Below are positions 43,521-52,245 of a DNA stretch of 64,000 nucleotides, piece after piece (within the stretch, counting starts at the first letter, position 1; every line of letters starts with the position of its first letter). Source of the stretch: Nocardioides sp. W7 (GTDB lineage Bacteria; Actinomycetota; Actinomycetes; Propionibacteriales; Nocardioidaceae); NCBI RefSeq assembly GCF_022919075.1, contig NZ_CP095078.1, positions 3,472,001 through 3,536,000 of the forward strand. The letters run 5' to 3'. Made by a program: the position numbers and the translations under genes. Below the pieces are notes generated by a model that was given only the letters and a program-made list of their open reading frames with translations, had not been told where the DNA came from and did not search any database.

Positions 43521-43910
43521 TCACGTCAGGACCTTGGCCTTGGCCTGCTGGTACTCGTCGGGGGAGATGGTGCCGCTGTCACGCAGCTGTGCGAGCTCCC
43601 GCAGCTCCTCGGAGACACTGGTGCCCCGGACGGCGGTCTCCTGCGCGAACGCGCGCATGCTGGCCTGCTGCTCGAGCTGGGCCCGTCGCGTGCGCTCGTT
43701 CATCGAGTTGCCGCGGGCGAAGATGTAGCAGATCGCCCCGATCCAGGGCAGCACCAGGATGAAGACCGTCCAGGCCGCCTTCGCCGCACCGTTGAGCTCG
43801 TGGTCGCGGAAGATGTCGGTGAGGATCGAGATGATCATCCAGATCCACATCACGAGCAGCGTGAACCAGAACATCGAGACGATGACGTCCCACAGGCCGA
43901 AGTCCTCCAT
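43521..43910 (-). CDS. PLDc_N/SHOCT-domain membrane protein
   Basis: 129 residues: two helices (VIVSMFWFTLLVMWIWMIISI and AAWTVFILVLPWIGAICYIF, the PLDc_N hairpin with W..FILVLP.IG) followed by a charged helix and a C-terminal SHOCT motif (ELAQLRDSGTISPDEYQQAKAKVL). SHOCT motifs mediate oligomerisation or contacts with other proteins. GAGGAGAGAGCGACC precedes ATG 43910. Site C lies 84 bp upstream. Followed 16 bp later by the holin-phosphodiesterase gene, so probably its operon leader. Confidence 0.85.
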   Translation of the reverse strand: MEDFGLWDVIVSMFWFTLLVMWIWMIISILTDIFRDHELNGAAKAAWTVFILVLPWIGAICYIFARGNSMNERTRRAQLEQQASMRAFAQETAVRGTSVSEELRELAQLRDSGTISPDEYQQAKAKVLT

Positions 43911-43993
43911 GGTCGCTCTCTCCTCAGGCTCTCGTGACGGGGCTGGCGCGGCCCGTCTGGCCCCGAGCCTGTCGAGCGCCCGGGGCGGCGTAC

Positions 43994-44010
43994 TCACCCG
44001 TGTCGGGTGA
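43994..44010. promoter_or_regulatory. Palindrome TCACC-N7-GGTGA, site C
   Basis: TCACCCG TGT CGGGTGA is a perfect 7-3-7 palindrome, the best of the four copies. It lies 84 bp upstream of the SHOCT-protein ATG and just past the holin gene stop. Confidence 0.65.
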
Positions 44011-44018
44011 ATCCCCGG

Positions 44019-44387
44019 CTACTGCGGCTGCGGCTCGAAGACCCGGACCGTGAGCAGCAGCAGGAGCGTGGTGACCGCCGAGATCACCACGGCCGCCAGG
44101 ACCGTGGCGACCACGCCGCCCACGTCCAGGGCGTCGGTCAGGCCGGCGGTGATCGCGAGCAGCGCCCCGTTGACGATCAGGGCGAAGAGACCGAGCGTCA
44201 CCATGGTCAGCGGCAGCGACAGCAGCCTCAGCAGGGGCCCGATGATCGCGTTGACCAGTCCGAAGACCAGCGCCACCCCGAGCAGGGAGAGCACCCCTCC
44301 GTCGATGTCGACCGAGGGGACCAGGGCCGCGGCGACGGCGATGGCGGCCGCCGTCACGAGCCACACGAGGATGATCTGCTTCAGCAT
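44019..44387 (-). CDS. Phage holin family (superfamily IV) membrane protein
   Basis: 122 residues, four helices with the Phage_holin_4_2 pattern: QIILVWLVTAAAIAVAAALVP, VALVFGLVNAIIGPLLRLLSLPL, VTLGLFALIVNGALL, and a last hydrophobic helix. Such chromosomal 'holins' are not phage lysis genes; they are conserved membrane proteins of unknown role. CCAGGAGCCCACC precedes ATG 44387. Site D lies 80 bp upstream. Confidence 0.88.
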   Translation of the reverse strand: MLKQIILVWLVTAAAIAVAAALVPSVDIDGGVLSLLGVALVFGLVNAIIGPLLRLLSLPLTMVTLGLFALIVNGALLAITAGLTDALDVGGVVATVLAAVVISAVTTLLLLLTVRVFEPQPQ

Positions 44388-44466
44388 GGTGGGCTCCTGG
44401 GTCGAGACGGCGGGACGACCGGTCGAGGTCTGCTCCGCACGCTAGGAGCGTCGTACGCCGTCACCC

Positions 44467-44483
44467 TCACCTGTGCCGGGTGA
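44467..44483. promoter_or_regulatory. Palindrome TCACC-N7-GGTGA, site D
   Basis: TCACC TGTGCCG GGTGA in the divergent region between the holin gene (80 bp upstream of its ATG) and the multidomain SpoIIE gene (117 bp upstream of its assigned start). Confidence 0.6.
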
Positions 44484-44599
44484 TCTCGGGCTGGGTCCGG
44501 ACACGGACCGGCCCGTGTGGGAGAGTTGCCACGGTCAGCGTGCACCTTCGGTCGGGTTCGGCCAGTGCCAGAACGGTCCGTAGTACGGCGACGCTTGGA

Positions 44600-47200
44600 G
44601 TGTCCTTGCACCACGTCCACCGCGAGGGCGACACCAGTCCCTCGGTGTCGGGCGAGGGCCCCTTCCTCGGCGACGGCGAGGTCGCCGCCGCCCGGGCACA
44701 GTACGCGCGTCGGGTGGTCGGCCACCGGGAGGGCATTCCCGCCCTGAACCGCCTGGCCGACCTGGCCGCGCGACTCACCGGTGCCGGGTCCGCCCAGGTG
44801 TCGATCGTCGCCGACGACCTGACGGTGATGGGCGGCGTGGGCGACGCCGCCGCCTCGGTGGGCGCCGCGTCACCGGCCGAGGAGTCCCTGTGCACCGTCA
44901 CGGTGCGGGAGAACGCCCCGCTGGGCGTCCCGGACGCGCTCCGGGACCCTCGCGTCCGGCACCTGCCGCTCGTGGCGTCGGGTGTCGTGGGCGCCTACCT
45001 CGGGATCCCGCTGGTCGTCGACGGGCACGCCGTCGGTGCCCTGTGCGTCTTCGACCGTGAGCCGCGGGAGTGGAGCGAGCGCGACGTCTCCCTGCTCGAG
45101 GAGCTGGCCGGCCCGGTGCTGGCGGAGCTCGAGCTCGCCGTCCTCGCCGCCCAGCACGACGACGACAAGCTGCTGTGGCAGCTGGCGGTCGACGCCGCCG
45201 GCGTCGGCGCCTTCGACTGGGACCTCGAGACCGGGCAGCTGCGCTGGGACGAGCGGCTGCTGGAGCTGTTCGGCCTCAGTCGCGAGACCTTCGGCGACAC
45301 GATCGAGGCGTTCGAGGCCTCGGTCCACCCCGAGGACCGGGCTCGCGTCACCCAGGCCCTGAACGAGGCCGTCGACAGCTGCGGGACCTTCGCGGCCGAG
45401 TACCGCGTGGTGCGTCCGGACGGCGGGGTGCGGTGGATCGCCGCTCGCGGGCAGGCGCTCGCCGGACCGGACGGCGCGGCGGTCCGGCTGCTGGGAGCGG
45501 CGTTCGACAGCACCGCCGTCCAGGAGGGCGAGGCGCGGGTCGCCCGCGTCCTGGAGACGATGCCGACGGCGTTCCTCCAGCTCGACCGGAGCTGGCGGTT
45601 CACCTACGCGAACGCCGAGGCGGAGCGGCTGCTCGGCGGCATCGGCATGCCGATCGTCGGCGGGCTGATCTGGGACCTGTTCCCGGCGGCCGTGGGGAGC
45701 ACCTTCGAGACCCACTACCGGCACGCGATGGAGACCGGCGACCCGCGCAGCTTCGAGGCGTACTACCCGCCGCCCCTCGACGACTGGTACGACGTGCACG
45801 CGTGGCCCAGCCCCGACGGGCTCTCGGTCTACTTCATGGACGTCACCGCCCGCCATGCGGCGCAGGAGACGGTCACCCGGGCCGCCCGTCGCGCGGCGCT
45901 GCTCGCCGAGGTCAGCCGGGCGCTGAACGACACCCTCGACGCCGAGGAGGCCGTGGCCCGACTGGCCCAGCTCGTCGTACCGGTGCTGGGGGACTGGTGC
46001 GTCGTGACCCTCGCCGAGGGTGGGGGACCGGCGATGGCACCGGGCTGGCGGCACCGGTTGCGAGACATCGGCTGGTGGCACCACGACCCGCACCGGCGCG
46101 CGGACGTCGAGCGGTACGCCGAGATCCGGATCCCCGCGCTGACCGAGGCCTCCTTCGTCGCCCAGGCGCTCCAGCGGACCGCGCCGGTGGTGATCGCGAG
46201 CGGGGCCACCGACGCGATCGGGGCCGTGCTGGAGGAGGGCGAGGCGCGCGACCTCTTCCGCACCCTCGGACCGGACGCCGCCGTCGTCGTACCCCTGCGC
46301 GGTCGGGCGGACACGGTGGGGCTGCTGACCGTCTTCCGGGGTCCGGAGCGCGAGACGTTCACGACCGACGACCTCGACACCCTGACGGAGGTCGCCGCGC
46401 GCGCCGGGTCAGCGCTCGACAACGCGCGGGCGTTCTCCCAGCAGCAGGACCTCGCGGAGGGCCTCCAGCGCAGTCTGCTGACCGCGCCGCCCGACCCGGC
46501 GGGCCTGCAGCTCGAGGTCCGCTACGAGCCCGCGGCCGCGGCGGCGCAGGTCGGCGGGGACTGGTACGACGCCTTCCTCCAGCCCGACGGTGGCACCAGC
46601 CTGGTCATCGGGGACGTGGTCGGCCACGACACCGCGGCAGCCGCGGCCATGGGACAGGTCCGCGGCCTGCTCCGCGGCATCGCGGTCACCACCGGAGACG
46701 GTCCGGCCGACGTGCTCCGCCGGGTGGACGAAGCGATGGAGATCCTCCAGGTCGACACCACCGCCACGGCGGTCGTGGCCCGCCTGGAGCAGACCGCCGA
46801 CGAGCGGGCCCGCGGCGTCACCCGGTTGTGCTGGTCGAACGCCGGGCACCCGCCGCCGCTGGTCGCGTTCCCCGGCTCCGAGCCCGGCTCGGTCGAGGTG
46901 CTGACCCTGTGGGCGGAGACGTCGGAGCTGCTCCTCGGCCTGGACCCCGCGACCGAGCGGACCGAGTCGGTCGTGACGCTGCCGCGGGGCGCGACCGTGC
47001 TGCTCTACACCGACGGGCTCGTCGAGCGGCGCGGGCAGTCGCTCGACGAGGGCATCGACGCGATGCGGGCGTTGCTGGCCGAGCTGGTGCGGGCAGGTGT
47101 CGGGCTGGAGGAGCTGTGCGACGGCCTGATCCGCGGGCTGCTGCCCGAGTCTCCCGACGACGACGTGGCCCTGGTTGCCGTCCGGGTGGAACGCACCTAG
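44600..47200 (+). CDS. GAF-PAS-PAS-GAF-SpoIIE phosphatase
   Basis: About 866 residues. Domains in order: GAF (about 35-175, with VREN and LGIPLVVDGHAVGALCVFD), PAS with PAC (195-320, FDWDLETGQLRWDERLLELFG), second PAS (325-430), GAF (440-600) and a PP2C-type SpoIIE domain (625-865; VGGDWYDAFL, IGDVVGHDTAAAAAMGQ, SNAGHPPPLV, LLYTDGLVERRG, DDDVALVAV). It should dephosphorylate an anti-sigma antagonist in response to ligand, light or redox sensed by GAF/PAS. The start is uncertain: GTG 44600, or TTG 44606 with GGAG at the right spacing. The gene ends 4 bp inside the convergent glycosyltransferase gene. Confidence 0.85.
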   Translation: MSLHHVHREGDTSPSVSGEGPFLGDGEVAAARAQYARRVVGHREGIPALNRLADLAARLTGAGSAQVSIVADDLTVMGGVGDAAASVGAASPAEESLCTVTVRENAPLGVPDALRDPRVRHLPLVASGVVGAYLGIPLVVDGHAVGALCVFDREPREWSERDVSLLEELAGPVLAELELAVLAAQHDDDKLLWQLAVDAAGVGAFDWDLETGQLRWDERLLELFGLSRETFGDTIEAFEASVHPEDRARVTQALNEAVDSCGTFAAEYRVVRPDGGVRWIAARGQALAGPDGAAVRLLGAAFDSTAVQEGEARVARVLETMPTAFLQLDRSWRFTYANAEAERLLGGIGMPIVGGLIWDLFPAAVGSTFETHYRHAMETGDPRSFEAYYPPPLDDWYDVHAWPSPDGLSVYFMDVTARHAAQETVTRAARRAALLAEVSRALNDTLDAEEAVARLAQLVVPVLGDWCVVTLAEGGGPAMAPGWRHRLRDIGWWHHDPHRRADVERYAEIRIPALTEASFVAQALQRTAPVVIASGATDAIGAVLEEGEARDLFRTLGPDAAVVVPLRGRADTVGLLTVFRGPERETFTTDDLDTLTEVAARAGSALDNARAFSQQQDLAEGLQRSLLTAPPDPAGLQLEVRYEPAAAAAQVGGDWYDAFLQPDGGTSLVIGDVVGHDTAAAAAMGQVRGLLRGIAVTTGDGPADVLRRVDEAMEILQVDTTATAVVARLEQTADERARGVTRLCWSNAGHPPPLVAFPGSEPGSVEVLTLWAETSELLLGLDPATERTESVVTLPRGATVLLYTDGLVERRGQSLDEGIDAMRALLAELVRAGVGLEELCDGLIRGLLPESPDDDVALVAVRVERT

Positions 47201-48036
47201 CCGGATGCGGTCTGCCTGACCCGGGTCCATCGGCCCTCCCGGAAGGTCGCCAGGCCGAGCCGCTCGAACTCCTCGAGCCAGCCGGTCATCGGCCACCGTC
47301 CCCACCGGCGGTGGAAGAGCGTCGCGTTGCGGAGGATGTCGTCGAGGTGCTCGGTCGGGGGCCGCGAGACCGGGTGGTGCTGGTGGTAGGCGCGCGCCGA
47401 CCCGTCCCAGGCCAGCTCGAGCCCCCGGGTCACCAGGGTGTGGCCGAAGTCGGTGTCCTCGCCGCCGTACCCGACGTACTCGGGGCAGAAGCCTCCGGAC
47501 ACCTGCCAGGCGCTCGCCGACATCGCGAAGGACAGCGACCAGAACAGGTCCGGGTCGGCTCCCCACACCTGTTGCCCCGCAGCGGGGGCGGGCCGGCCGG
47601 GATGGGGTTCGTCGAGCCCGTCGAGCCCGTCGAGCCGGTAGCCACCGGCCGGCGGCGGGGGCAGGTACGTGACCGGCCCCTGCCAGACCGTCCGGGGGTG
47701 GGCCGTCGCTCGTTCGGCGTACGACGCCACCAGGGTGCCGCCCGCGAGGCAGTCCACGTCGAGGCAGACGACGACCTCGGCGCCGGAGTCCAGCGCGGTG
47801 CGGACGCCTCGGTTGCGGGCGCGGGCCAGCGGCAGCCCGCCCGGGTCGTTGCGCACCCGCACGATCCGGCGGCGCAGGCCGTCGAGCTCGACGGAGCGGA
47901 CCGCCGGGTCGTCCATGGCGACGACGACGTAGTCGTCGGGACGGCGTGACCCGGCGGCCAGGGACCGGTGCTGGGCGTCCAGGTGACCCCGGCGTCCGTG
48001 GACCAGGGTGACGACCGCGACCCGCGGACCGCTCAC
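47197..48036 (-). CDS. Glycosyltransferase family 2 / galactosyltransferase-like
   Basis: 279 residues, GT-A fold: VAVVTLVHGRRGHL at the nucleotide-binding end, VVCLDVDCLAGG supplying a DxD motif, and GYGGEDTDFG, the GGED motif of the galactosyltransferase C-terminal domain, near residue 190. GTG 48036 overlaps the preceding gene's stop by 4 bp. Last gene of a four-gene glycosyltransferase unit. Confidence 0.88.
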   Translation of the reverse strand: MSGPRVAVVTLVHGRRGHLDAQHRSLAAGSRRPDDYVVVAMDDPAVRSVELDGLRRRIVRVRNDPGGLPLARARNRGVRTALDSGAEVVVCLDVDCLAGGTLVASYAERATAHPRTVWQGPVTYLPPPPAGGYRLDGLDGLDEPHPGRPAPAAGQQVWGADPDLFWSLSFAMSASAWQVSGGFCPEYVGYGGEDTDFGHTLVTRGLELAWDGSARAYHQHHPVSRPPTEHLDDILRNATLFHRRWGRWPMTGWLEEFERLGLATFREGRWTRVRQTASG

Positions 48037-49043
48037 GCGCTCACCACCTCCCGGGCGACCGAGTCGACGACCGACCAGAACCGCTCCGCGGCGTGGCCGT
48101 CGCACCAGCCGGCCCAGCGGCTCCCGTCGAGGGCGGCGGCACGGGTCAGCCGCGCCGACCAGCCGTCCTCGGGCCAGGTCTCCTCGACGACGGCGGGCCA
48201 GCCGCCCGTGGCCAGGGCCCGGGCCGTCGTCAGCTGCTCGTCGTGCGGCCGGGCCTGGGGTACGACGACCGCGGGCCGCCGCAGGGCCGCCACCTCCGCC
48301 AGCGCGTTCTGCCCGGCGTGGGTGACGACGACGTCGGCGTCGGCGAGCACGCCGGACGGGTCGTCGACCCAGGTCCCGGACCGGGCGCTGAGCGCGGTCC
48401 ACCCCCATTCCGGAGTCTGGCGGCGGGCGCGGTCCAGCCGCTCCTCGTCGGGGTCGTCGCCCCCGGTGCCGCTGAGGGCGACCACCCTCCCGGGCCCGGG
48501 TCGCCTGCGGCCGGACGGCCGGATGTCGAAGCGGCTCAGCGCGCCCACGGGCTGCAGCCGGGCGTGGACGTCGTCGGGCACGTCGCTGAGCATGCCGGTG
48601 GCCTCGGGCGGCCAGAGTCCGACGAGGGCGTCGGCGGCGCCGAGTCCGAACCGGTGGGCCAGGTCGCCGCGCGAGCCCGGCAGGACCACGGCCACGACGG
48701 GCACGCCGTGCAGCCGGACCAGGAGGGTGACCTCGATCGAGACGTCGACGATCACGCAGGCCGGCCGGGTGGCGGCGATCCAGGCCGAGACGGCGGCCGT
48801 CCGCCCGAGCAGCCCGGCATCGCCGACCGGGACCCAGTGCAGCCGGCCGTTCGCGGTGGGGCGGACGCTGCACTCCTCGTCGTCGTCGCGGGGCAGCAGC
48901 ACCCACGGACCGGGCCAGTCCGTGGGCCGCGGGAGTGAGGACAGCCCGGTGACGACCCGGCCGCGGGCGGCGGCGAGCGTCGCCATCGCCGTTGCCCGGT
49001 GCACGTGCCCGCTGCCGTGGTGGTGGACGTAGTAGCCGATCAT
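48033..49043 (-). CDS. Glycosyltransferase with GT28/MurG-like C-terminal domain
   Basis: 336 residues, GT-B fold. The N-terminus MIGYYVHHHGSGHVHRA resembles the Gly/His-rich start of GT28 enzymes, and the C-terminal part has ADVVVTHAGQNALAEVAALRRPAVVVP and RPHDEQ for nucleotide-sugar binding. Donor and acceptor are unknown. ATG 49043 overlaps the previous stop by ATGA; the next start overlaps its own stop by GTGA. Confidence 0.88.
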   Translation of the reverse strand: MIGYYVHHHGSGHVHRATAMATLAAARGRVVTGLSSLPRPTDWPGPWVLLPRDDDEECSVRPTANGRLHWVPVGDAGLLGRTAAVSAWIAATRPACVIVDVSIEVTLLVRLHGVPVVAVVLPGSRGDLAHRFGLGAADALVGLWPPEATGMLSDVPDDVHARLQPVGALSRFDIRPSGRRRPGPGRVVALSGTGGDDPDEERLDRARRQTPEWGWTALSARSGTWVDDPSGVLADADVVVTHAGQNALAEVAALRRPAVVVPQARPHDEQLTTARALATGGWPAVVEETWPEDGWSARLTRAAALDGSRWAGWCDGHAAERFWSVVDSVAREVVSA

Positions 49044-50122
49044 GCGGCCGCGTCCACGCTGACGAGGGAGGCGTAGAGGCGCTCGTAGTCGTCGACCATC
49101 CGGGTGAGCGAGCAGTGCTCCTCGGCGTGGCGTCGTACGACGGCGCGGTCGCAGGACCTGGCCACCCCGATCGCGCGGGCCAGGTCGGCCGGGTCGCCCG
49201 GGCGGGCGAGCGCGCCGGTGTCGGCGGTGACGATCTCCGGCAGCGCGCCACGGGCATAGGCGGCCACAGGGGTGCCGCAGGCCATCGCCTCGGCGGCGAC
49301 CAGGCCGTACGGCTCGTCCCATGCCGGAGTCACCAGCGCCACCGACGCCCGGCCCAGCAGGCGGGCCAGCGCGCCGTGGTCCAGGTGTCCCACGTGCACC
49401 GCCGTGGGCCCGAGCCGGGGCGCGATCTCGGCCTCGAAGTACGCCTCGTCCGGCGTCGGTCCGGCGAGCACCAACGGCATGCCGGCGTCCCGCGCCGCGT
49501 CGATCGCCTCGTGCGGGGCCTTCTCCCGCACCAGGCGCCCGGACCAGACGGCGGGCCCGCCTCCCGGACCGGGCAGCCAGCGGTGCACGTCGACCCCGTT
49601 CAGGATCGGCGTGCTGCGCACGGCGTGCGCCCACGCCGCGGCCGTACTGGTGCTGACAGCGGTGAAGACCACCGATTCCCGGGCGAGCGAGGCGGCCGAC
49701 TCCAGCCACGGGAGCGGCGGGGTGTGCAGGGTGGTGACCAACGGCGTCGACAGGGACGGCGCCATCGCGACCGGGAGGTGGTGGAGGCTGTGGTTGTGGA
49801 CCAGGTCGAAGCGACCCGGATCCTGGGCGAGCCCGAGCATCAGCCCGAGATAGGCGTGGTGCTCGGCCATCCACCGGACCGGTGGCGCGTTGACGTCGCG
49901 CCGGGCCGCGAGGCTCGGCTCGAAGGCCGGCACCGGGAGCTCGTCGACGTGCAGCTCCGGGTCGGAGCCGGGTGCCGCGAAGAGCGTGACCTGGTGCCCG
50001 CGCCGGCCGAGCTCGGCGGCGAGTGCGTGGGTCAGTGCCTCGAGCCCGCCCGCGAAGGGCTCCCGGATCGGGAAACGGGTCGAGGCGACCAGGCAGATGC
50101 GGAGTGGACGGACCAGGCTCAC
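49040..50122 (-). CDS. Glycosyltransferase family 4
   Basis: 360 residues, GT-B. The N-terminal GGLEALTHALAAELGRRGHQVTLFA is the acceptor-side glycine loop; NGVDVHRW and GRLVREKAPHEAIDAA open the C-terminal domain; TPAWDEPYGLVAAEAMACGTPVAAYARGALPE contains the E-x7-E donor-binding motif of GT4. GTG 50122 overlaps the previous stop by 4 bp. Confidence 0.92.
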   Translation of the reverse strand: MSLVRPLRICLVASTRFPIREPFAGGLEALTHALAAELGRRGHQVTLFAAPGSDPELHVDELPVPAFEPSLAARRDVNAPPVRWMAEHHAYLGLMLGLAQDPGRFDLVHNHSLHHLPVAMAPSLSTPLVTTLHTPPLPWLESAASLARESVVFTAVSTSTAAAWAHAVRSTPILNGVDVHRWLPGPGGGPAVWSGRLVREKAPHEAIDAARDAGMPLVLAGPTPDEAYFEAEIAPRLGPTAVHVGHLDHGALARLLGRASVALVTPAWDEPYGLVAAEAMACGTPVAAYARGALPEIVTADTGALARPGDPADLARAIGVARSCDRAVVRRHAEEHCSLTRMVDDYERLYASLVSVDAAA

Positions 50123-51246
50123 CGACGGCCTCGGGAGGTTCGGACCAGGCTCCGGTAGAGCAGGTCGTGGGCCTGGGCGACCTCGGCCCGCTGGTGGCGG
50201 CGTACGTCGATGGCGGCGCCGAGCCGGGGTCGGGTCTCGTAGGCGAGCACGATCGCCGCCGCGAGCGAGTCCGCGTCGTACCCGTCCTCGTCGAGCCGGT
50301 AGCTCAACACCGGACCCTGGTCCGCGAAGTAGCCGCACGTGGGGGCGACGACCGTGGTGCCGAGGTCGCGGCACGCCTCCAACCAGCCCGAGTGGGTGCC
50401 GAAGCGGTAGGGCAGCACCGACACGTCGAGGGAGCCGAGGTGGTTGAACAGCTCCGGCTCGGAGAAGTAGTCGTGGACGTGCAGCTCCAGCTCGCCTGCA
50501 GCCGCGCGCTCGCGCAGGTACGACCCGAGCGGCGCGTCGCGTCGCGCACCGTCGTCGTCGAGCACGTCGCGGTGGCCGTTGACCTGCAGCACGGCCCCCG
50601 GGAGGGACCGGACGGTCTCGACGAGGGTCGGCAGCACGGCCATCGGGTCCATCGAGGCGCGCAGGCTCTTGACGTGCAGGCCGATCCGGAACCCCCAGTT
50701 GCGCCGGCGCGCCCGAGCGTCCTGGGCCACCGCCATCGTCCTCAGGTCGACCACGTGCGGATGCGGCAGTACGACGGCCTCGCGGCCCCACCGCAGGCGG
50801 ATCTCGTCCGCCGCGCCGTCGGTCAGGGTGACCAGGGCGTCGGCGGCGGGGATCAGGACGTCGAGCTGCTCGTCGTGCAGCTCGCGGCTCGGGTGGTGCG
50901 GGTTGCGCAGGTCGTGGACGGTGAACACGAACGGCTTGCCGCGCCGCCGGAGAGCGTCGACCAGGTCGGCGAGGTGCTCGGGGGAGCGGGCGTCGAAGCC
51001 GAACTGCAGGTGGAAGAGGTCGAAGTCGGCCGTGGCCGCCCACCCGGGGTCGAGCATCACCGGGGGCCACCATCGCTGGGTCGCGGCCCGGTCCGGGGCG
51101 GCGGGGTCGGGATCCGCGAGCCGGCGCGGGCCGGGTCCGTGCGCCGGGGAGAGGTGCCGGACGTACACGTGGCCGGCCGGCACCGAGGCGACGACGATCT
51201 GGTCGACGCCGCGACCGGTCGTCGGCGATGGGTTGAGAAGGGTCAC
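50119..51246 (-). CDS. Glycosyltransferase (GT-B type)
   Basis: 375 residues from GTG 51246 (VTLLNPSPTTGRGVDQIVVA); an in-frame ATG at 51342 would add 32 residues that look non-coding. FDLFHLQFGFDARSPEHLADLV, FVFTVHDLRNPHHPS, VTLTDGAADEIRLRWGREAVVLPHPH and DVSVLPYRFGTHSGWLEACRDLGTTVVAP match a GT-B enzyme with an SGW-E-type donor site. First gene of the four-gene cassette; the promoter lies in the gap to the divergent TauE/SafE gene. Confidence 0.8.
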   Translation of the reverse strand: MTLLNPSPTTGRGVDQIVVASVPAGHVYVRHLSPAHGPGPRRLADPDPAAPDRAATQRWWPPVMLDPGWAATADFDLFHLQFGFDARSPEHLADLVDALRRRGKPFVFTVHDLRNPHHPSRELHDEQLDVLIPAADALVTLTDGAADEIRLRWGREAVVLPHPHVVDLRTMAVAQDARARRRNWGFRIGLHVKSLRASMDPMAVLPTLVETVRSLPGAVLQVNGHRDVLDDDGARRDAPLGSYLRERAAAGELELHVHDYFSEPELFNHLGSLDVSVLPYRFGTHSGWLEACRDLGTTVVAPTCGYFADQGPVLSYRLDEDGYDADSLAAAIVLAYETRPRLGAAIDVRRHQRAEVAQAHDLLYRSLVRTSRGRR

Positions 51247-51377
51247 CCCGATGAGGTACCCGTGGGCGCGCAGGCCCAGGTTCGCCCGTCGGGGTGAACG
51301 TCCGGCTTTCGGGCATTCCTCGCGTTCAGGTGCGGATAACACAATGTCAAGTGCTTCGATGTAGTTAAGATCCGGTC

Positions 51378-52160
51378 ATGGAGTGGCAGCGCGACGCACT
51401 GGCGCTTCTGGTCGGCTTCACGGTCGCCACCCTGACCGCGCCGGTCGGGGTCTCGGGGGCGGTGTTCCTGCTGCCGGTGCAACTCTCGGTGCTGCAGGTG
51501 CCGAACCCGCAGGTGACGCCGACCAACCTGCTGTTCAACGTGGTGTCGGGCCCCGGTGCGCTGTGGCGCTACTGGCGCCGCCGCCAGCTGGACCCGGGGC
51601 TGGTCCGGGCGCTGCTCCTCGGCTGCGTGCCGGGGGTCGTGATGGGCGCCGTCCTGCGGGTCCACCTGGTCAGCGACCCGACGACCTTCCGGCTGGTGGC
51701 GGCCGCCGTACTGCTGCCGACCGGGCTGTTCATCCTCTGGCCGCGCCGCGGGGGAGCCGGCGCCCGGACCGCCGGTCTCTCGCGCCGATCGGTCTCGGTG
51801 CTCGCGCTGGTCGTCGGCATCGTCGGCGGCCTGTACGGCATCGGCGGCGGCTCGATCCTGGGACCGCTGCTCGTCGGCAGCGGGCTCGCGGTCACCGTGG
51901 TCGCGCCGGCGGCCCTCGCCTCGACGATGGTGACGTCGGTCGTCGGCGTGGTGGCCTTCGCGCTCCTGGCCCTGGGCTCGGACGACCACATCGCTCCCGA
52001 CTGGTCGATCGGGATCGCGTCGGGCCTCGGCGGCCTCGTCGGCGGGTACGTCGGCGCGACGCTGCAGCCGCACCTCCCCGAGCCGCTGCTCCGGCGGCTG
52101 CTGGGCCTGGCCGCGGTGGCCGTCGCGGTCGCCTATCTGGTGCAGTCGCTGAGCGGCTGA
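51378..52160 (+). CDS. TauE/SafE family (sulfite/organoanion exporter-like) membrane protein
   Basis: 260 residues, about seven helices in two repeats: LTAPVGVSGAVFLLPVQLSVL with PTNLLFNVVSGPGALWRYWRR, and the second repeat GLYGIGGGSILGPLLVGSG with AALASTMVTSVVGVVAF. Family members move sulfite, sulfoacetate or other small anions. No sulfur genes are nearby, so the substrate is unknown. ATG 51378 has a weak ribosome-binding site. Confidence 0.85.
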   Translation: MEWQRDALALLVGFTVATLTAPVGVSGAVFLLPVQLSVLQVPNPQVTPTNLLFNVVSGPGALWRYWRRRQLDPGLVRALLLGCVPGVVMGAVLRVHLVSDPTTFRLVAAAVLLPTGLFILWPRRGGAGARTAGLSRRSVSVLALVVGIVGGLYGIGGGSILGPLLVGSGLAVTVVAPAALASTMVTSVVGVVAFALLALGSDDHIAPDWSIGIASGLGGLVGGYVGATLQPHLPEPLLRRLLGLAAVAVAVAYLVQSLSG

Positions 52161-52167
52161 GGGCGTG

Positions 52168-52190
52168 CGACCACCCCTTCGGGTGGGTCG
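52168..52190 (+). terminator. Short stem-loop after the TauE/SafE gene
   Basis: CCACCC-CTTC-GGGTGG with partial outer pairing, 8 bp after the stop codon. Confidence 0.5.
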
Positions 52191-52245
52191 GCCTCCAGAG
52201 GTTGCGGGTAACGGTTTCTCGGACACCGAGGACTGGAGGCACGAC

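Noticed and set aside
44019..44387. Prophage holin
   Set aside because: No lysin, terminase, integrase or structural genes nearby; the family is a chromosomal membrane protein.
51280..51302. TTCGCCC...GGGTGAA as a fifth copy of the TCACC-N7-GGTGA site
   Set aside because: Left arm mismatched and spacing differs; does not meet the pattern of the other four.
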